Part shown: piece by piece, positions 20,430 through 30,909 of the stretch
Position numbering within the stretch: position 1 is the stretch's first letter
Layout: the number at the start of each line of letters is the position of its first letter
Source: Candidatus Dadabacteria bacterium
GTDB lineage: Bacteria; Desulfobacterota_D; UBA1144; Nemesobacterales; UBA2774
Assembly (NCBI GenBank): GCA_020849425.1
Contig: JADLGH010000010.1
Location: 1-34,936, forward strand
Direction: 5' to 3'
DNA: 34,936 nt
Notes under the pieces: generated by a model
The model's database searches: none
Told to the model about the DNA's origin: nothing
The model's input: only the letters and a program-made list of their open reading frames with translations
Program-made: the position numbers and the translations under genes

Positions 20430-20444
20430 TGTACAGGGTGTACA
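20430..20444. promoter_or_regulatory. Palindromic candidate operator
   Basis: TGTACA-GGG-TGTACA, a perfect 6-bp-arm inverted repeat, 11 nt upstream of a -35-like box facing recG. Confidence 0.4.
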
Positions 20445-20455
20445 ATTTTAAATAC

Positions 20456-20483
20456 TTGGTAACAAATATTAATGTGGTATAAA
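20456..20483 (+). promoter_or_regulatory. Candidate recG promoter
   Basis: TTGGTA (20456-20461), 16-nt spacer, TATAAA (20478-20483). Confidence 0.45.
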
Positions 20484-20604
20484 GGTGAATAATGATTAAT
20501 AGTAATAGGAATATAGGGTTAGTCTGGCAAATTTTCAAAAAAAGACACCTAAACCTGAGATCCAGGCTTGCTTTCAGAGTATAAGCCTCTGTAAAATCTT
20601 ATTA

Positions 20605-23121
20605 ATGTTCCAAGACCTTTCGGATATACTGAAGGCCCTCGAAAAGCCGCTCCAGTTCGCGTCTAAAAACGGCTTCTCGAAGCTGAACGCGGTTAAGTCG
20701 CTGGACTCCCTCGTAGGCGACCTCGCCTTGAAGGCGCTTTCGCTCGAACTCACGAATGCGGAGGCAGAGATTATAAAGGATATCAGGGATGGCTTCCTCG
20801 ATTACGAAGGGCTCGAAACGGATGGGAAAAAGAAGGCCATCCGGAAGGCGCTCGAAGACCTGGAGAGGCTGGGCGAGCTCCGGAGCGCCGGACGGATACC
20901 GTCCGGCACGCAGAGGCGGCGAAAGCGGGACGCGCCGGAGGTTTCCCGGGATGACGCCCCGATAACCCCGGAGAAAGAAAGCGGTGACCCGTTCTCGACG
21001 CCTGTCCAATTCATAAAGGGGGTGGGGCCGAGGATAGCGGCGCTTCTCGAAAAGCGGGGCATAAAAACCGTCGGCGACGCGCTTTATTACTTCCCGAGAA
21101 GGTACGAGGACAGGAGGATCATAAAGAAGATATCCCGGGCCGAGCCAGGCAGGCGCGAGACCGTGATGGGCGAGATACTGGCCGCGGGAAGGGTAAGGAC
21201 CCGGAGGCGCGCCATCTACCAGGCCGTGATTTCCGACGGGAGCGGCACTCTGACGCTGGTATGGTTTCAGTTCAACGAGAAGTATCTCAGGAATGCGTAT
21301 AAAAAAGGCGCACGCGTTATTCTGACGGGTGACGTAACCGTCGGCTACGGGGGAGAGCTCCAGATTATCCACCCCCGGCCGGAGGATATAGAGGTCATAG
21401 ACGAGGGCGGGGAGATAGACGACGACAACGTTCACTTCTGCCGCATAGTGCCCGTGTATCCGCTGACGGAAGGGATAAGGCAGAGGCGGATGCGGGGCAT
21501 CATGAAGTCTATAGTCGACAGGTATGCGCATACCGTTTCGCTGCCCGTTCCTCTCGAAATAAATGCCGGGCGCGGGATAGCGGACTTCGGTGACGCACTT
21601 TCGAGAGTCCATTTCCCGGAAGGGGAAGACAGGGTGATCGATCTCTCAAGGGCCGATGAGGTATACGGCTCGCCGCCGCACAGGACGCTCGCATATTCAG
21701 AGTTCTTTTTGATGGAGCTCGGCCTCGCGCTTAAGAAGAGGGACGTCGCCGAGTCGGAGGGTGTCGCGTTTCATCAGACGGGCGAGCTCACCGGGAGGCT
21801 TTTGTCGAGCCTGTCGTTCGGGCTCACTTCGGCGCAGAAGCGGGTGCTCGGGGAGATAGGGGCCGACATGAGATCCCCGCGCCCGATGAACAGGCTCCTT
21901 CAGGGGGACGTCGGGAGCGGGAAGACCATAGTCGCCATAATGTCCATGCTCGCAGCCGTCGAGAGCGGGTACCAGGCAGTTCTCATGGCGCCGACCGAGA
22001 TACTCGCCGGGCAGCACCTGTCGTCCGTCCTTAATTCCATTAAGGGTATGGGCGTCCGCGTCGTATTTTTAAAGAGCGGGATTGGCAAGCGCGAGAAGAA
22101 CACTTACTACAAGGCCCTCGCGTCGGGCGAGGCGCAGATAGCAGTCGGCACTCATGCCCTACTTCAGGAGAAGGTGGATTTCAAGAACCTCGGACTCGTC
22201 GTGATAGACGAGCAGCACAGGTTCGGGGTGCTCCAGAGGGCGAGCCTCATGGGGAAGGGCGTAAATCCGGACGTGCTTGTAATGACGGCTACTCCGATAC
22301 CGAGGACCCTCGCTCTTACTGTCTACGGCGACCTCGAAGTGTCGGTCCTCGACGAGATGCCGCCAGGGAGGAAGGCCGTCAGGACGCGCGTGTTTTACGA
22401 CAGGAAGGGCTCACGCGAGAAGGCATACGAGATAGTCAGGAAAGAGATCGAAACGGGGAGGCAGGCTTACGTCGTCTATCCGATGATAGAGGAGTCTGAA
22501 AACCCGGACTTTAAGGACATTAAATACGCCACTCAAATGGCCGAGGAGCTCGGAAACGAAATCTTCCCCGAGTTTACGGTAGGACTACTTCACGGCAGGA
22601 TGAAGCCCGAGGAAAAGGACGCCGTCATGAGGCGGTTCATGGCCGGGCATGTGAATATACTCGTCTCGACGACCGTCATAGAAGTCGGCGTGGACGTTCC
22701 TAACGCGACCGTAATGGTTATCGAAAACGCCGAGAGGTTCGGGCTCACTCAGCTTCATCAATTGAGGGGCCGGATAGGAAGGGGGGGGCACGATTCCTGC
22801 TGCATACTGATTTCGGGATTCAAGCGGTCCGAGGACGCAGACAAGCGGCTCTCCATGATGGAGGAGACTTCGGACGGGTTCAGGATCGCCGAAGCCGATC
22901 TTATGATAAGGGGCCCCGGGGATTTCCTCGGCACCAAGCAGTCGGGCCTGCCGCAGTTCAGGTTCGCGGATATACTCAGGGATTGGAAGATACTCGAAGA
23001 GGCGAGGGAGGATGCGTTCAGGCTCGTGTCGGAGGACCCGGCGCTCTCGAAATACCCTGAGCTTCGGGAGGAGGTTACCGGAAGGTACGGGAGCATATTC
23101 GAGCTGCCCGCAATATCCTGA
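20605..23121 (+). CDS. recG: ATP-dependent DNA helicase RecG
   Basis: 838 aa; LLQGDVGSGKTIVAIMSMLAAVESGYQAVLMAPTEILAGQH, VIDEQHRFGVLQR, MTATPIPRTLALTVYGDLEVS, GRIGRGGHDSCCIL, DFLGTKQSGLPQFRFAD. Confidence 0.97.
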   Translation: MFQDLSDILKALEKPLQFASKNGFSKLNAVKSLDSLVGDLALKALSLELTNAEAEIIKDIRDGFLDYEGLETDGKKKAIRKALEDLERLGELRSAGRIPSGTQRRRKRDAPEVSRDDAPITPEKESGDPFSTPVQFIKGVGPRIAALLEKRGIKTVGDALYYFPRRYEDRRIIKKISRAEPGRRETVMGEILAAGRVRTRRRAIYQAVISDGSGTLTLVWFQFNEKYLRNAYKKGARVILTGDVTVGYGGELQIIHPRPEDIEVIDEGGEIDDDNVHFCRIVPVYPLTEGIRQRRMRGIMKSIVDRYAHTVSLPVPLEINAGRGIADFGDALSRVHFPEGEDRVIDLSRADEVYGSPPHRTLAYSEFFLMELGLALKKRDVAESEGVAFHQTGELTGRLLSSLSFGLTSAQKRVLGEIGADMRSPRPMNRLLQGDVGSGKTIVAIMSMLAAVESGYQAVLMAPTEILAGQHLSSVLNSIKGMGVRVVFLKSGIGKREKNTYYKALASGEAQIAVGTHALLQEKVDFKNLGLVVIDEQHRFGVLQRASLMGKGVNPDVLVMTATPIPRTLALTVYGDLEVSVLDEMPPGRKAVRTRVFYDRKGSREKAYEIVRKEIETGRQAYVVYPMIEESENPDFKDIKYATQMAEELGNEIFPEFTVGLLHGRMKPEEKDAVMRRFMAGHVNILVSTTVIEVGVDVPNATVMVIENAERFGLTQLHQLRGRIGRGGHDSCCILISGFKRSEDADKRLSMMEETSDGFRIAEADLMIRGPGDFLGTKQSGLPQFRFADILRDWKILEEAREDAFRLVSEDPALSKYPELREEVTGRYGSIFELPAIS

Positions 23122-23169
23122 GATCCCCACTGCATATAAAGGGCCGAATACCCGGCTTCCGGCTTATGC

Positions 23170-23208
23170 AAAAAAAACGCCCGGCGCTGCATCAGACAGG
23201 CCGGGCGT
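23170..23208 (-). terminator. Intrinsic terminator of sucAB
   Basis: ACGCCCGGC/GCCGGGCGT 9-bp stem; on the minus strand it is followed by T8. It sits just past the sucB stop. Confidence 0.88.
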
Positions 23209-23239
23209 CTGTTTCGTTGTCGATTCTTGTGGTCCCCGG

Positions 23240-24493
<1,254 letters not shown>

Positions 24494-24511
24494 ATCGTTT
24501 TCTCCAGTTTT

Positions 24512-27325
24512 CTATACGTTACGTACCCATGTGATGCCAAGCTCGTCCAGATTGGGCAGGGGCTTCCCTATCATGAAAGCCTGCTTTATCAGGGCTTCCT
24601 GGTTCACCTTGTGCATCGAAGCCAGCCCTTCGGAGGGGCTCGAGTTCCGTCTCCTGCCGATGTAATGAAGCGGGATACGGCCGTTTATGAGCATCCTCAG
24701 GAAGGGATACATGAACATCCAGGCACCCATGTTCTCGGGCTCTTCCTGGAGCCACACCACTTCCTTCAGCCCGGGATATCTTTCGAGCACCTGGGTGAGC
24801 CTTTTCGTGGGAATCGGATAAAGCTGCTCCACCCGGGCCAGAGCTACGTCTTTCGAGTTCTTCTTTCTCTCTTCGCTTGATATGAGGTCTACGTAAACCT
24901 TGCCGCTGCAGAGTATGAGCCTCTTCACGGACTTGACCTGCTTGTCGTCCATCTCGTCGTCTATCACGGGCTGCCACGAGCCCTCGGCACGGTCCCTCGG
25001 GGTAGAGAATATCATCTGGTTTCGGAGAAGACTCTTGGGCGTGAGCACTATGAGCGGAAGAGGGTCTACAGTGAGAACCCCTGCCTGCCTTCTCAGGAGA
25101 TGGAAATACTGCGCCGCCGTGGTGCAGTTGGCTATGCGCATGTTGGATTCTGCCGCCGAGTTTAAAAACCTTTCGAGCCGCCCGGAGGAATGGTCCGGTC
25201 CCTGGCCTTCATAGGCGTGCGGCAGAAGGAGCACGAGCGACGGGGTCTGACCCCACTTCGCACGCGCGGAGACGAAGTATTCGTCTATCATTGTCTGTGC
25301 GCCGTTGATGAAGTCGCCGTACTGGGCTTCCCATATGACGAGCCTTGCCGGCTCCTGTATGTTGTAGCCGTATTCGAAGCCTATGCACGCGTTTTCGGTA
25401 AGCGGGCTGTTATGTATTTCGAATGCCGCTTTGGACTGCGGGAAGTTCTGAAGCGGTATGTAGGGCGTCCCATTTTCGAAATCGTAAAGGATGGCGTGCC
25501 TGTGGCTGAACGTTCCGCGCCCGCTGTCCTGCCCGGTAAAGCGGACTGGTATGCCGTCGGCGAGTATCGAAGCGAAGGCGAGGTCTTCGGCCGTCGCCCA
25601 GTCTATGGTCTTTTCGTCTACGTTCTCCAAGGCCGCTCCCCTTCTTTCCCGGGCTTTTCTCAGCTTCGAGTTGATCGTGAAGTCCTCGGGCAGGCTCATG
25701 AGGGCCGAGTTTATGCTCCGGAGCTCCTCCACCGGAACGGCCGTTTTTATCTTCTGGGCCGCGCCCGCCGGGGGCTTCGCCGCGAGCGTGTCTTCGGGTA
25801 TGTCATCCGGCGTGAGGGATTCGAAGTCGCTGTGAAGCACTTCGTTGTACTTGTTCACGAGCTCTTCGGCCTCGTCCGCCGTTATTATCTTCCTTTCTAC
25901 GAGCCTGGACGCCCATATCTCGCGGGCAGTCGGGTGATTGTCGATTATCTTGTACATCTGGGGCTGCGTGAATGCCGGCTCGTCGGCCTCGTTGTGTCCG
26001 TGGCGCCTGTATCCGACGAGGTCTATGAGGAAGTCCTTGTGGAAACGGACCTTGTAGGCGAAAGCGAGGCGCGCGCATTCGATGCAGGCCTCGGGATCGT
26101 CGGCGTTTACGTGCACGACCGGTATATCGAAGCCCTTTGCGAGGTCGCTTGCGTATATCGTGCTCCTGCTGTTTTCGGGAAGGGCGGTGTATCCGAGCTG
26201 GTTGTTCGTTATCACGTGTATAGTGCCGCCGGTATCGTATCCCTCGAGGCCGCCGAGGTTCAAGGTTTCGGAAACTATGCCCTGACCGGGGAACGCGGCG
26301 TCGCCGTGCACGAGGACGGGGAGAGACGCGCTCGGGTCGAATACGGGCTTTCCGGGTTTGTCGACGGACGTTCCTGCGGCCCTCGCCATGCCTTCGACCA
26401 CCGGGTTTACCGATTCGAGGTGGCTCGGGTTAGGCGACAGTATGATCTGCATTTCTATGGCCCTGCCGTTCTTTACCGCGTGTCGTGCCCCTTCGTGGTA
26501 TTTGACGTCTCCAGTCCATCCCATGAAGTCCCGGAAGTCTCTCTGGAGTATCGGGTCCTTGAATTTTATGAGGGTGCCCCTGTAGCTCTTGTCGAGTACG
26601 TGGTGCATCACGTTCAGCCTTCCCCTGTGGGCCATGCCGAGGAGGATGTTGTGGATGCCCGACTCGGCGGAAAGGCCGACTATTTCGTTCAGTATCGGGA
26701 CCAGCATGTCCACGCCTTCGATCGAAAAGCGGAACTTGCCGGGAAATATGCGGTGAAGGAAACGCTCCAGGACCTCGATCTGCGTCAGGCTTTCGAGAAG
26801 CTGTTTTTCGTTGATTGGATCCTTCGGAGGCCTGAACGAGCCGGATTCGGCCGCTTCCCTCAGCCACCTTCTCTCTTCGAGAGAATTAATGTGGTAGTAG
26901 TCGAAGCCTATGGCCGATGAGTATATAGAGCGGAGCTCCCGTATGGCCTCGAACGCGTTGCCGGTTCTGTCGGCGATGGGGCTGTCTATGATGCCCGGCG
27001 GCAGGCTCCGGAGATCGTCCTCCGTAATACCGTGCGTAGCAGGGTCGAGCGCAGGATCGCCCGTTGGTGTGCTCCCGAGCGGATCGATCTCGGCGGCGAG
27101 ATGGCCGAAAACCCTTATCGCCTGGGCGAGATTGACGGCTCCTACGACCTTCTGGACATCGTAGCCGGGGGCAGCGGCCTGGCGGCCATCGCCTATCTCG
27201 GGACGCATCTTGTCGAAAATCGTTCTCGTGGTCGAATCTACCGATTCGGGATCCTTCAGGTAACGCTCGTAGAGGTCAAGCACGTAACCCGAGTTGGGCC
27301 CGTGAAAAATGTGCGAAATATCCAT
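24512..27325 (-). CDS. sucA: 2-oxoglutarate dehydrogenase E1 component
   Basis: 937 aa; GMAHRGRLNVMHHVLDKSYR, VHGDAAFPGQGIVSETLNLGGLEGYDTGGTIHVITNNQLGYTALPENSRS, LVGYRRHGHNEADEPAFTQP, HAYEGQGPDHSSGRLERFL. Confidence 0.97.
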   Translation of the reverse strand: MDISHIFHGPNSGYVLDLYERYLKDPESVDSTTRTIFDKMRPEIGDGRQAAAPGYDVQKVVGAVNLAQAIRVFGHLAAEIDPLGSTPTGDPALDPATHGITEDDLRSLPPGIIDSPIADRTGNAFEAIRELRSIYSSAIGFDYYHINSLEERRWLREAAESGSFRPPKDPINEKQLLESLTQIEVLERFLHRIFPGKFRFSIEGVDMLVPILNEIVGLSAESGIHNILLGMAHRGRLNVMHHVLDKSYRGTLIKFKDPILQRDFRDFMGWTGDVKYHEGARHAVKNGRAIEMQIILSPNPSHLESVNPVVEGMARAAGTSVDKPGKPVFDPSASLPVLVHGDAAFPGQGIVSETLNLGGLEGYDTGGTIHVITNNQLGYTALPENSRSTIYASDLAKGFDIPVVHVNADDPEACIECARLAFAYKVRFHKDFLIDLVGYRRHGHNEADEPAFTQPQMYKIIDNHPTAREIWASRLVERKIITADEAEELVNKYNEVLHSDFESLTPDDIPEDTLAAKPPAGAAQKIKTAVPVEELRSINSALMSLPEDFTINSKLRKARERRGAALENVDEKTIDWATAEDLAFASILADGIPVRFTGQDSGRGTFSHRHAILYDFENGTPYIPLQNFPQSKAAFEIHNSPLTENACIGFEYGYNIQEPARLVIWEAQYGDFINGAQTMIDEYFVSARAKWGQTPSLVLLLPHAYEGQGPDHSSGRLERFLNSAAESNMRIANCTTAAQYFHLLRRQAGVLTVDPLPLIVLTPKSLLRNQMIFSTPRDRAEGSWQPVIDDEMDDKQVKSVKRLILCSGKVYVDLISSEERKKNSKDVALARVEQLYPIPTKRLTQVLERYPGLKEVVWLQEEPENMGAWMFMYPFLRMLINGRIPLHYIGRRRNSSPSEGLASMHKVNQEALIKQAFMIGKPLPNLDELGITWVRNV

Positions 27326-27756
27326 ATATTTCCCTATTCTATCAATAGTGTTTGTTTTCTAAACGGATTGGCAATAAACCCCTGAAACTTCGGATAGTAT
27401 ATTAGCATATTAATATAAATGCCGCAATCCAGCCGTGCCTAAAATTACAGCAATTTTAAGCTTTTGTACCACTTTTTGACGCCGCAGCGCAGAACGTTTC
27501 GACATCCCCCGCCGTAGTGTGTTGGGGAAGGAGGAAATTCCGTCCTTTTGCCTCTTGTTTCCGACGCCCGCTGAAAAACCCCGGGCGCAGCCGTCTTCGC
27601 CTATATTCTTTAAGTATATACTGCTCTCGGGTAAGTAGAAGACGAAGCATTCAGGTTTTGAAAAATAGTGCGCCTCCGGCGCCGCCCACCGTACGAGGAG
27701 CGCGGGGCCGTCCGGCCTGAATTTGAGTTTGGAATAGGATTCCGCGGCGGTTATTC

Positions 27757-27762
27757 TATAAT
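27757..27762 (+). promoter_or_regulatory. Candidate -10 element upstream of the ABC cassette
   Basis: Consensus TATAAT 58 nt before the start codon; no convincing -35 seen. Confidence 0.3.
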
Positions 27763-27819
27763 TTCCGTAACGGAGCGTGTGCCCTTTGGATACGGCGGGG
27801 GCCGGGATTTCGACCCATA

Positions 27820-28746
27820 ATGGTTTACGTCCACAATCTTACCAAGAGGTATGGCAATCTGACCGCTGTGGAGAATCTTTCCTTTCAGCTCGAAAGGGGG
27901 GACGTGCTGGGTTTTCTCGGCCCGAACGGTGCGGGTAAGACGACGACCATGCGCATTATCACGGGATACATGCCGCCCACGAAGGGGACGGTGCATATCG
28001 AGGGCGTCGATATCTTCGACGAGCCGCTCCAGGCAAAGCGCGTGATCGGGTATCTCCCCGAGAATCCCCCGCTCTATAACGACATGACGGTGATGGAATA
28101 TCTGTCCTTCGTCGCCGATATAAAGAAGGTCGGCCGGAAGGAAAAGAAGAGCCGGATATTTTACGTAATGGAGAGGTGCGGTATAGCGGAGGTCAGGCGG
28201 AGAATAATCGGGCACCTGTCCAAGGGTTACAGGCAGCGCGTCGGCATAGCGCAGGCCCTGGTGAATAACCCCTCTGTCCTTATACTGGACGAGCCTACTA
28301 TCGGACTCGACCCGAGGCAGATAATCGAGATAAGGGAGCTCATCAAGAGCCTTTCGGGCGACAGGACGGTTATATTGAGCACCCACATACTGCCCGAGGT
28401 GACCATGATATGCAGCAAGGTCATAATCATAAACCACGGGAAGATAGTTTTAGAGGAGTCTCTCCAGAAGCTATCCGAGGACATGAGGAGCGCCGAGAGC
28501 ATACTCCTCCGTACGAGACAGAACGGGGAGGGGGTGGTGGAAAAAATCCACGCGCTCGGGAACGTATCGAGCGTAAAGCCGGGGGCCGCCGGGGAATATA
28601 TAATCGTCCCGAGAAAGGGGGCGGAGGTTAGGGAAGAGCTCTCGAGGCTCGCGGTCGAGAACGACTGGGGGCTCTTGGAGCTCAGGCCCGTCACCAACAC
28701 GCTCGAAGAAGTATTTCTAAAAGTCATATCTTCTGAAGGGAATTGA
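27820..28746 (+). CDS. ABC transporter ATP-binding protein (GldA-like)
   Basis: 308 aa; Walker A GPNGAGKTTT, signature LSKGYRQRVGIAQAL, Walker B VLILDEPTIGLDP. Confidence 0.93.
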   Translation: MVYVHNLTKRYGNLTAVENLSFQLERGDVLGFLGPNGAGKTTTMRIITGYMPPTKGTVHIEGVDIFDEPLQAKRVIGYLPENPPLYNDMTVMEYLSFVADIKKVGRKEKKSRIFYVMERCGIAEVRRRIIGHLSKGYRQRVGIAQALVNNPSVLILDEPTIGLDPRQIIEIRELIKSLSGDRTVILSTHILPEVTMICSKVIIINHGKIVLEESLQKLSEDMRSAESILLRTRQNGEGVVEKIHALGNVSSVKPGAAGEYIIVPRKGAEVREELSRLAVENDWGLLELRPVTNTLEEVFLKVISSEGN

Positions 28747-29499
28747 ATGAGCGCATTTTATTCCGTACTTAAAAGGGAGCTGAGGTCGTATTTCGCATCC
28801 CCGCTGGCGTATATCATACTCGTGGTCTTTCAGGTCATTTCTGCCAGGTTCTTTTTCCTCTATCTCCAGGGATTCTTGCAGTTCCAGCTGGACCCGAGCT
28901 ACCAGCTCCAGACGGGCGACCTCAACCTCAATAACCTCGTCATACTCCCTTATTTCGGCACGATCAGCATCGTCCTTTTGCTCATAGTGCCGCTCATTAC
29001 GATGCGCCTTATCGCGGACGAGAAGAAAAACTACACGGCGGAGCTCCTCTTCACGTCCCCCATACACATAAGGACGATTGTGCTCGGGAAATTCGCCGCG
29101 GCTCTCATACTCCTTATAATGATGCTGCTCCTCTCGTCGGTAAACGTGTTCGTGCTCATGGTACACGGGAATCCCGATCTGGGGGCCGTTCTTTCGGGTT
29201 ATACCGGGCTCTTCTTACTGGGGGCGTCTTTCCTGTCCATAGGGATATTCGCGTCGTCGCTTACGGACAATCAGCTGATTGCCGCCGTCATCAGCTTCGG
29301 CGTTCTTCTCGTGCTCTGGCTGGTAGGCGCGCTGTCAGACGCCGAGAGCAGCATTCTCGGATATCTTTCCGTGATTAATCACTACGAGGATTTCGGGAAG
29401 GGAATAGTCGATCTTAAGGACGTCGTCTACTACGTTTCTCTCATCTTCCTCGGTCTTTTCCTGACGTACTCGGCCCTCGAATCGGAGAGGTGGAGATGA
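28747..29499 (+). CDS. ABC transporter permease (GldF-like, ABC-2 type)
   Basis: 250-aa six-TM protein beginning SAFYSVLKRELRSYFASPLAYIILVVFQ; MRLIADEKKNYTAELLFTSPIHIRTIVLGKF. Confidence 0.9.
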   Translation: MSAFYSVLKRELRSYFASPLAYIILVVFQVISARFFFLYLQGFLQFQLDPSYQLQTGDLNLNNLVILPYFGTISIVLLLIVPLITMRLIADEKKNYTAELLFTSPIHIRTIVLGKFAAALILLIMMLLLSSVNVFVLMVHGNPDLGAVLSGYTGLFLLGASFLSIGIFASSLTDNQLIAAVISFGVLLVLWLVGALSDAESSILGYLSVINHYEDFGKGIVDLKDVVYYVSLIFLGLFLTYSALESERWR

Positions 29500-30857
29500 A
29501 GAGAAGGCGTCTCATCTACGGAACGAACGCGCTCGTTTCGATACTGAGCGTCTGCGGAATACTCATACTCATAAACTATATCTTCTTTAAGACCGATATC
29601 AGAATCGACATGACGGATTCGAAGCTCTATACGGTCTCCGAGCATACGACCGCTGTCGTGGACAATATCGACGGCGACATAGAGGTCATAGCGTTTTTCA
29701 AGGACGTCGGGGTCGATAAGGGTGAGTTCCAGGATCTCATAAAGGAGTACACCAGGCGGTCGGGGAAGATAAAGGTAAGGTACGTAAATCCCGACAAGGA
29801 GCCCGGGATAGCCAAGAAGTACGACATAAAGGAATATGGCACCGTGGTCATGGCCGACGACGAGCAGACCATAAAGCTCCGGCTCGCGGATCACATCTCG
29901 GGCGGCATACTGAAAAGCTCCGAGGAAGACATAACGAACGCAATATTCAAGCTCAACAGGAAGGTCGACAAGACCGTCTATTTCATGACCGGGCACGGCG
30001 AGCGCGACGTCAACGACGACATAGAACCCGAAGGACTGGGCGTTTTGAGAAAGGCGCTCGAAGACGAAGGATACAAGGTGAAGGAGTTCATGCTCCTTCG
30101 CGGGGACGCAATCCCGGAGGATAATTCGGTCCTTCTCGTGGCCGCGCCCAAGCAGTCCTTTTCCTTAAAGGAAATCGGCATGCTGAAGACCTATCTCGAT
30201 AACGGCGGGAAAGCGATTTTCCTGATAGAGCCACGGTCGGGCCCGGAGGTAGCGGGGCTCCTCAAGGGATACGGGTTCGAGATAAGGGACGATATAATCG
30301 TAGACCCGAGCTCGAAGCTGGAAGGAGGCGGGGACATAGCGCCTATAGTCGCGCAGTACGCCCACCACGACATCACCGAAGGGTTCAGGTTCGCGACCAT
30401 ATTCCCGTACTCACGGAGCATAGACATAGCCGAAGAAGACATCGATACAGCCGTCCTGGCGCATACCGGAGAGTACAGCTGGTCCGAGACGAATTTCGAG
30501 CTCTTCGACCAGGGCGTGGCCCAGCAGGAGGATAACGACATGGCGGGGCCGCTGGGCGTGGCGGCGGTGGTTGAGAACGAAGGCAACAAGTCCCGTGTGG
30601 CTGTCTTCGGAAGCGTTGATTTCGTATCGAACATATTCATCGACTTTTCCGGTAACAGGGACCTCTTCTTAAATACCGTGAACTGGGTTTCCGGGGACGA
30701 GAACCTGATATCGATAAGGCCCAGGGCGGGGCAGGTGGGCAAGCTCGCAATAACGAACAAGCAGACGAACGTAATATTCTTTTTCACTGTAATTATGATT
30801 CCGGCTGTTATATTCTTTTCCGGTATAGCGATATGGTGGAAGAGAAAGAGGCTGTAG
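29496..30857 (+). CDS. GldG-like ABC transporter auxiliary protein
   Basis: Starts at ATGA overlap with the permease stop (track start 29490). N-terminal TM, DMTDSKLYTVSEHTTAVVDNIDGDIEVIAFF, C-terminal TM. Confidence 0.88.
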   Translation: MKRRRLIYGTNALVSILSVCGILILINYIFFKTDIRIDMTDSKLYTVSEHTTAVVDNIDGDIEVIAFFKDVGVDKGEFQDLIKEYTRRSGKIKVRYVNPDKEPGIAKKYDIKEYGTVVMADDEQTIKLRLADHISGGILKSSEEDITNAIFKLNRKVDKTVYFMTGHGERDVNDDIEPEGLGVLRKALEDEGYKVKEFMLLRGDAIPEDNSVLLVAAPKQSFSLKEIGMLKTYLDNGGKAIFLIEPRSGPEVAGLLKGYGFEIRDDIIVDPSSKLEGGGDIAPIVAQYAHHDITEGFRFATIFPYSRSIDIAEEDIDTAVLAHTGEYSWSETNFELFDQGVAQQEDNDMAGPLGVAAVVENEGNKSRVAVFGSVDFVSNIFIDFSGNRDLFLNTVNWVSGDENLISIRPRAGQVGKLAITNKQTNVIFFFTVIMIPAVIFFSGIAIWWKRKRL

Positions 30858-30909
30858 CGGAGGGGAGGTCTCTTCGGCCCGGAACGACAACTAAAACGAA
30901 AGGGTCAAA

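Noticed and set aside
25190-26920. 576-aa plus-strand ORF in the track
   Set aside because: Fully antisense to the unambiguous sucA; its translation has no recognisable domain and is low-complexity Val/Arg/Tyr-rich, typical of shadow ORFs.
27456-27650. 64-aa minus-strand ORF MLRLLLTREQYILKEYRRRRLRPG...
   Set aside because: Short, basic, no recognisable family and no clear Shine-Dalgarno; probably spurious in an intergenic region.
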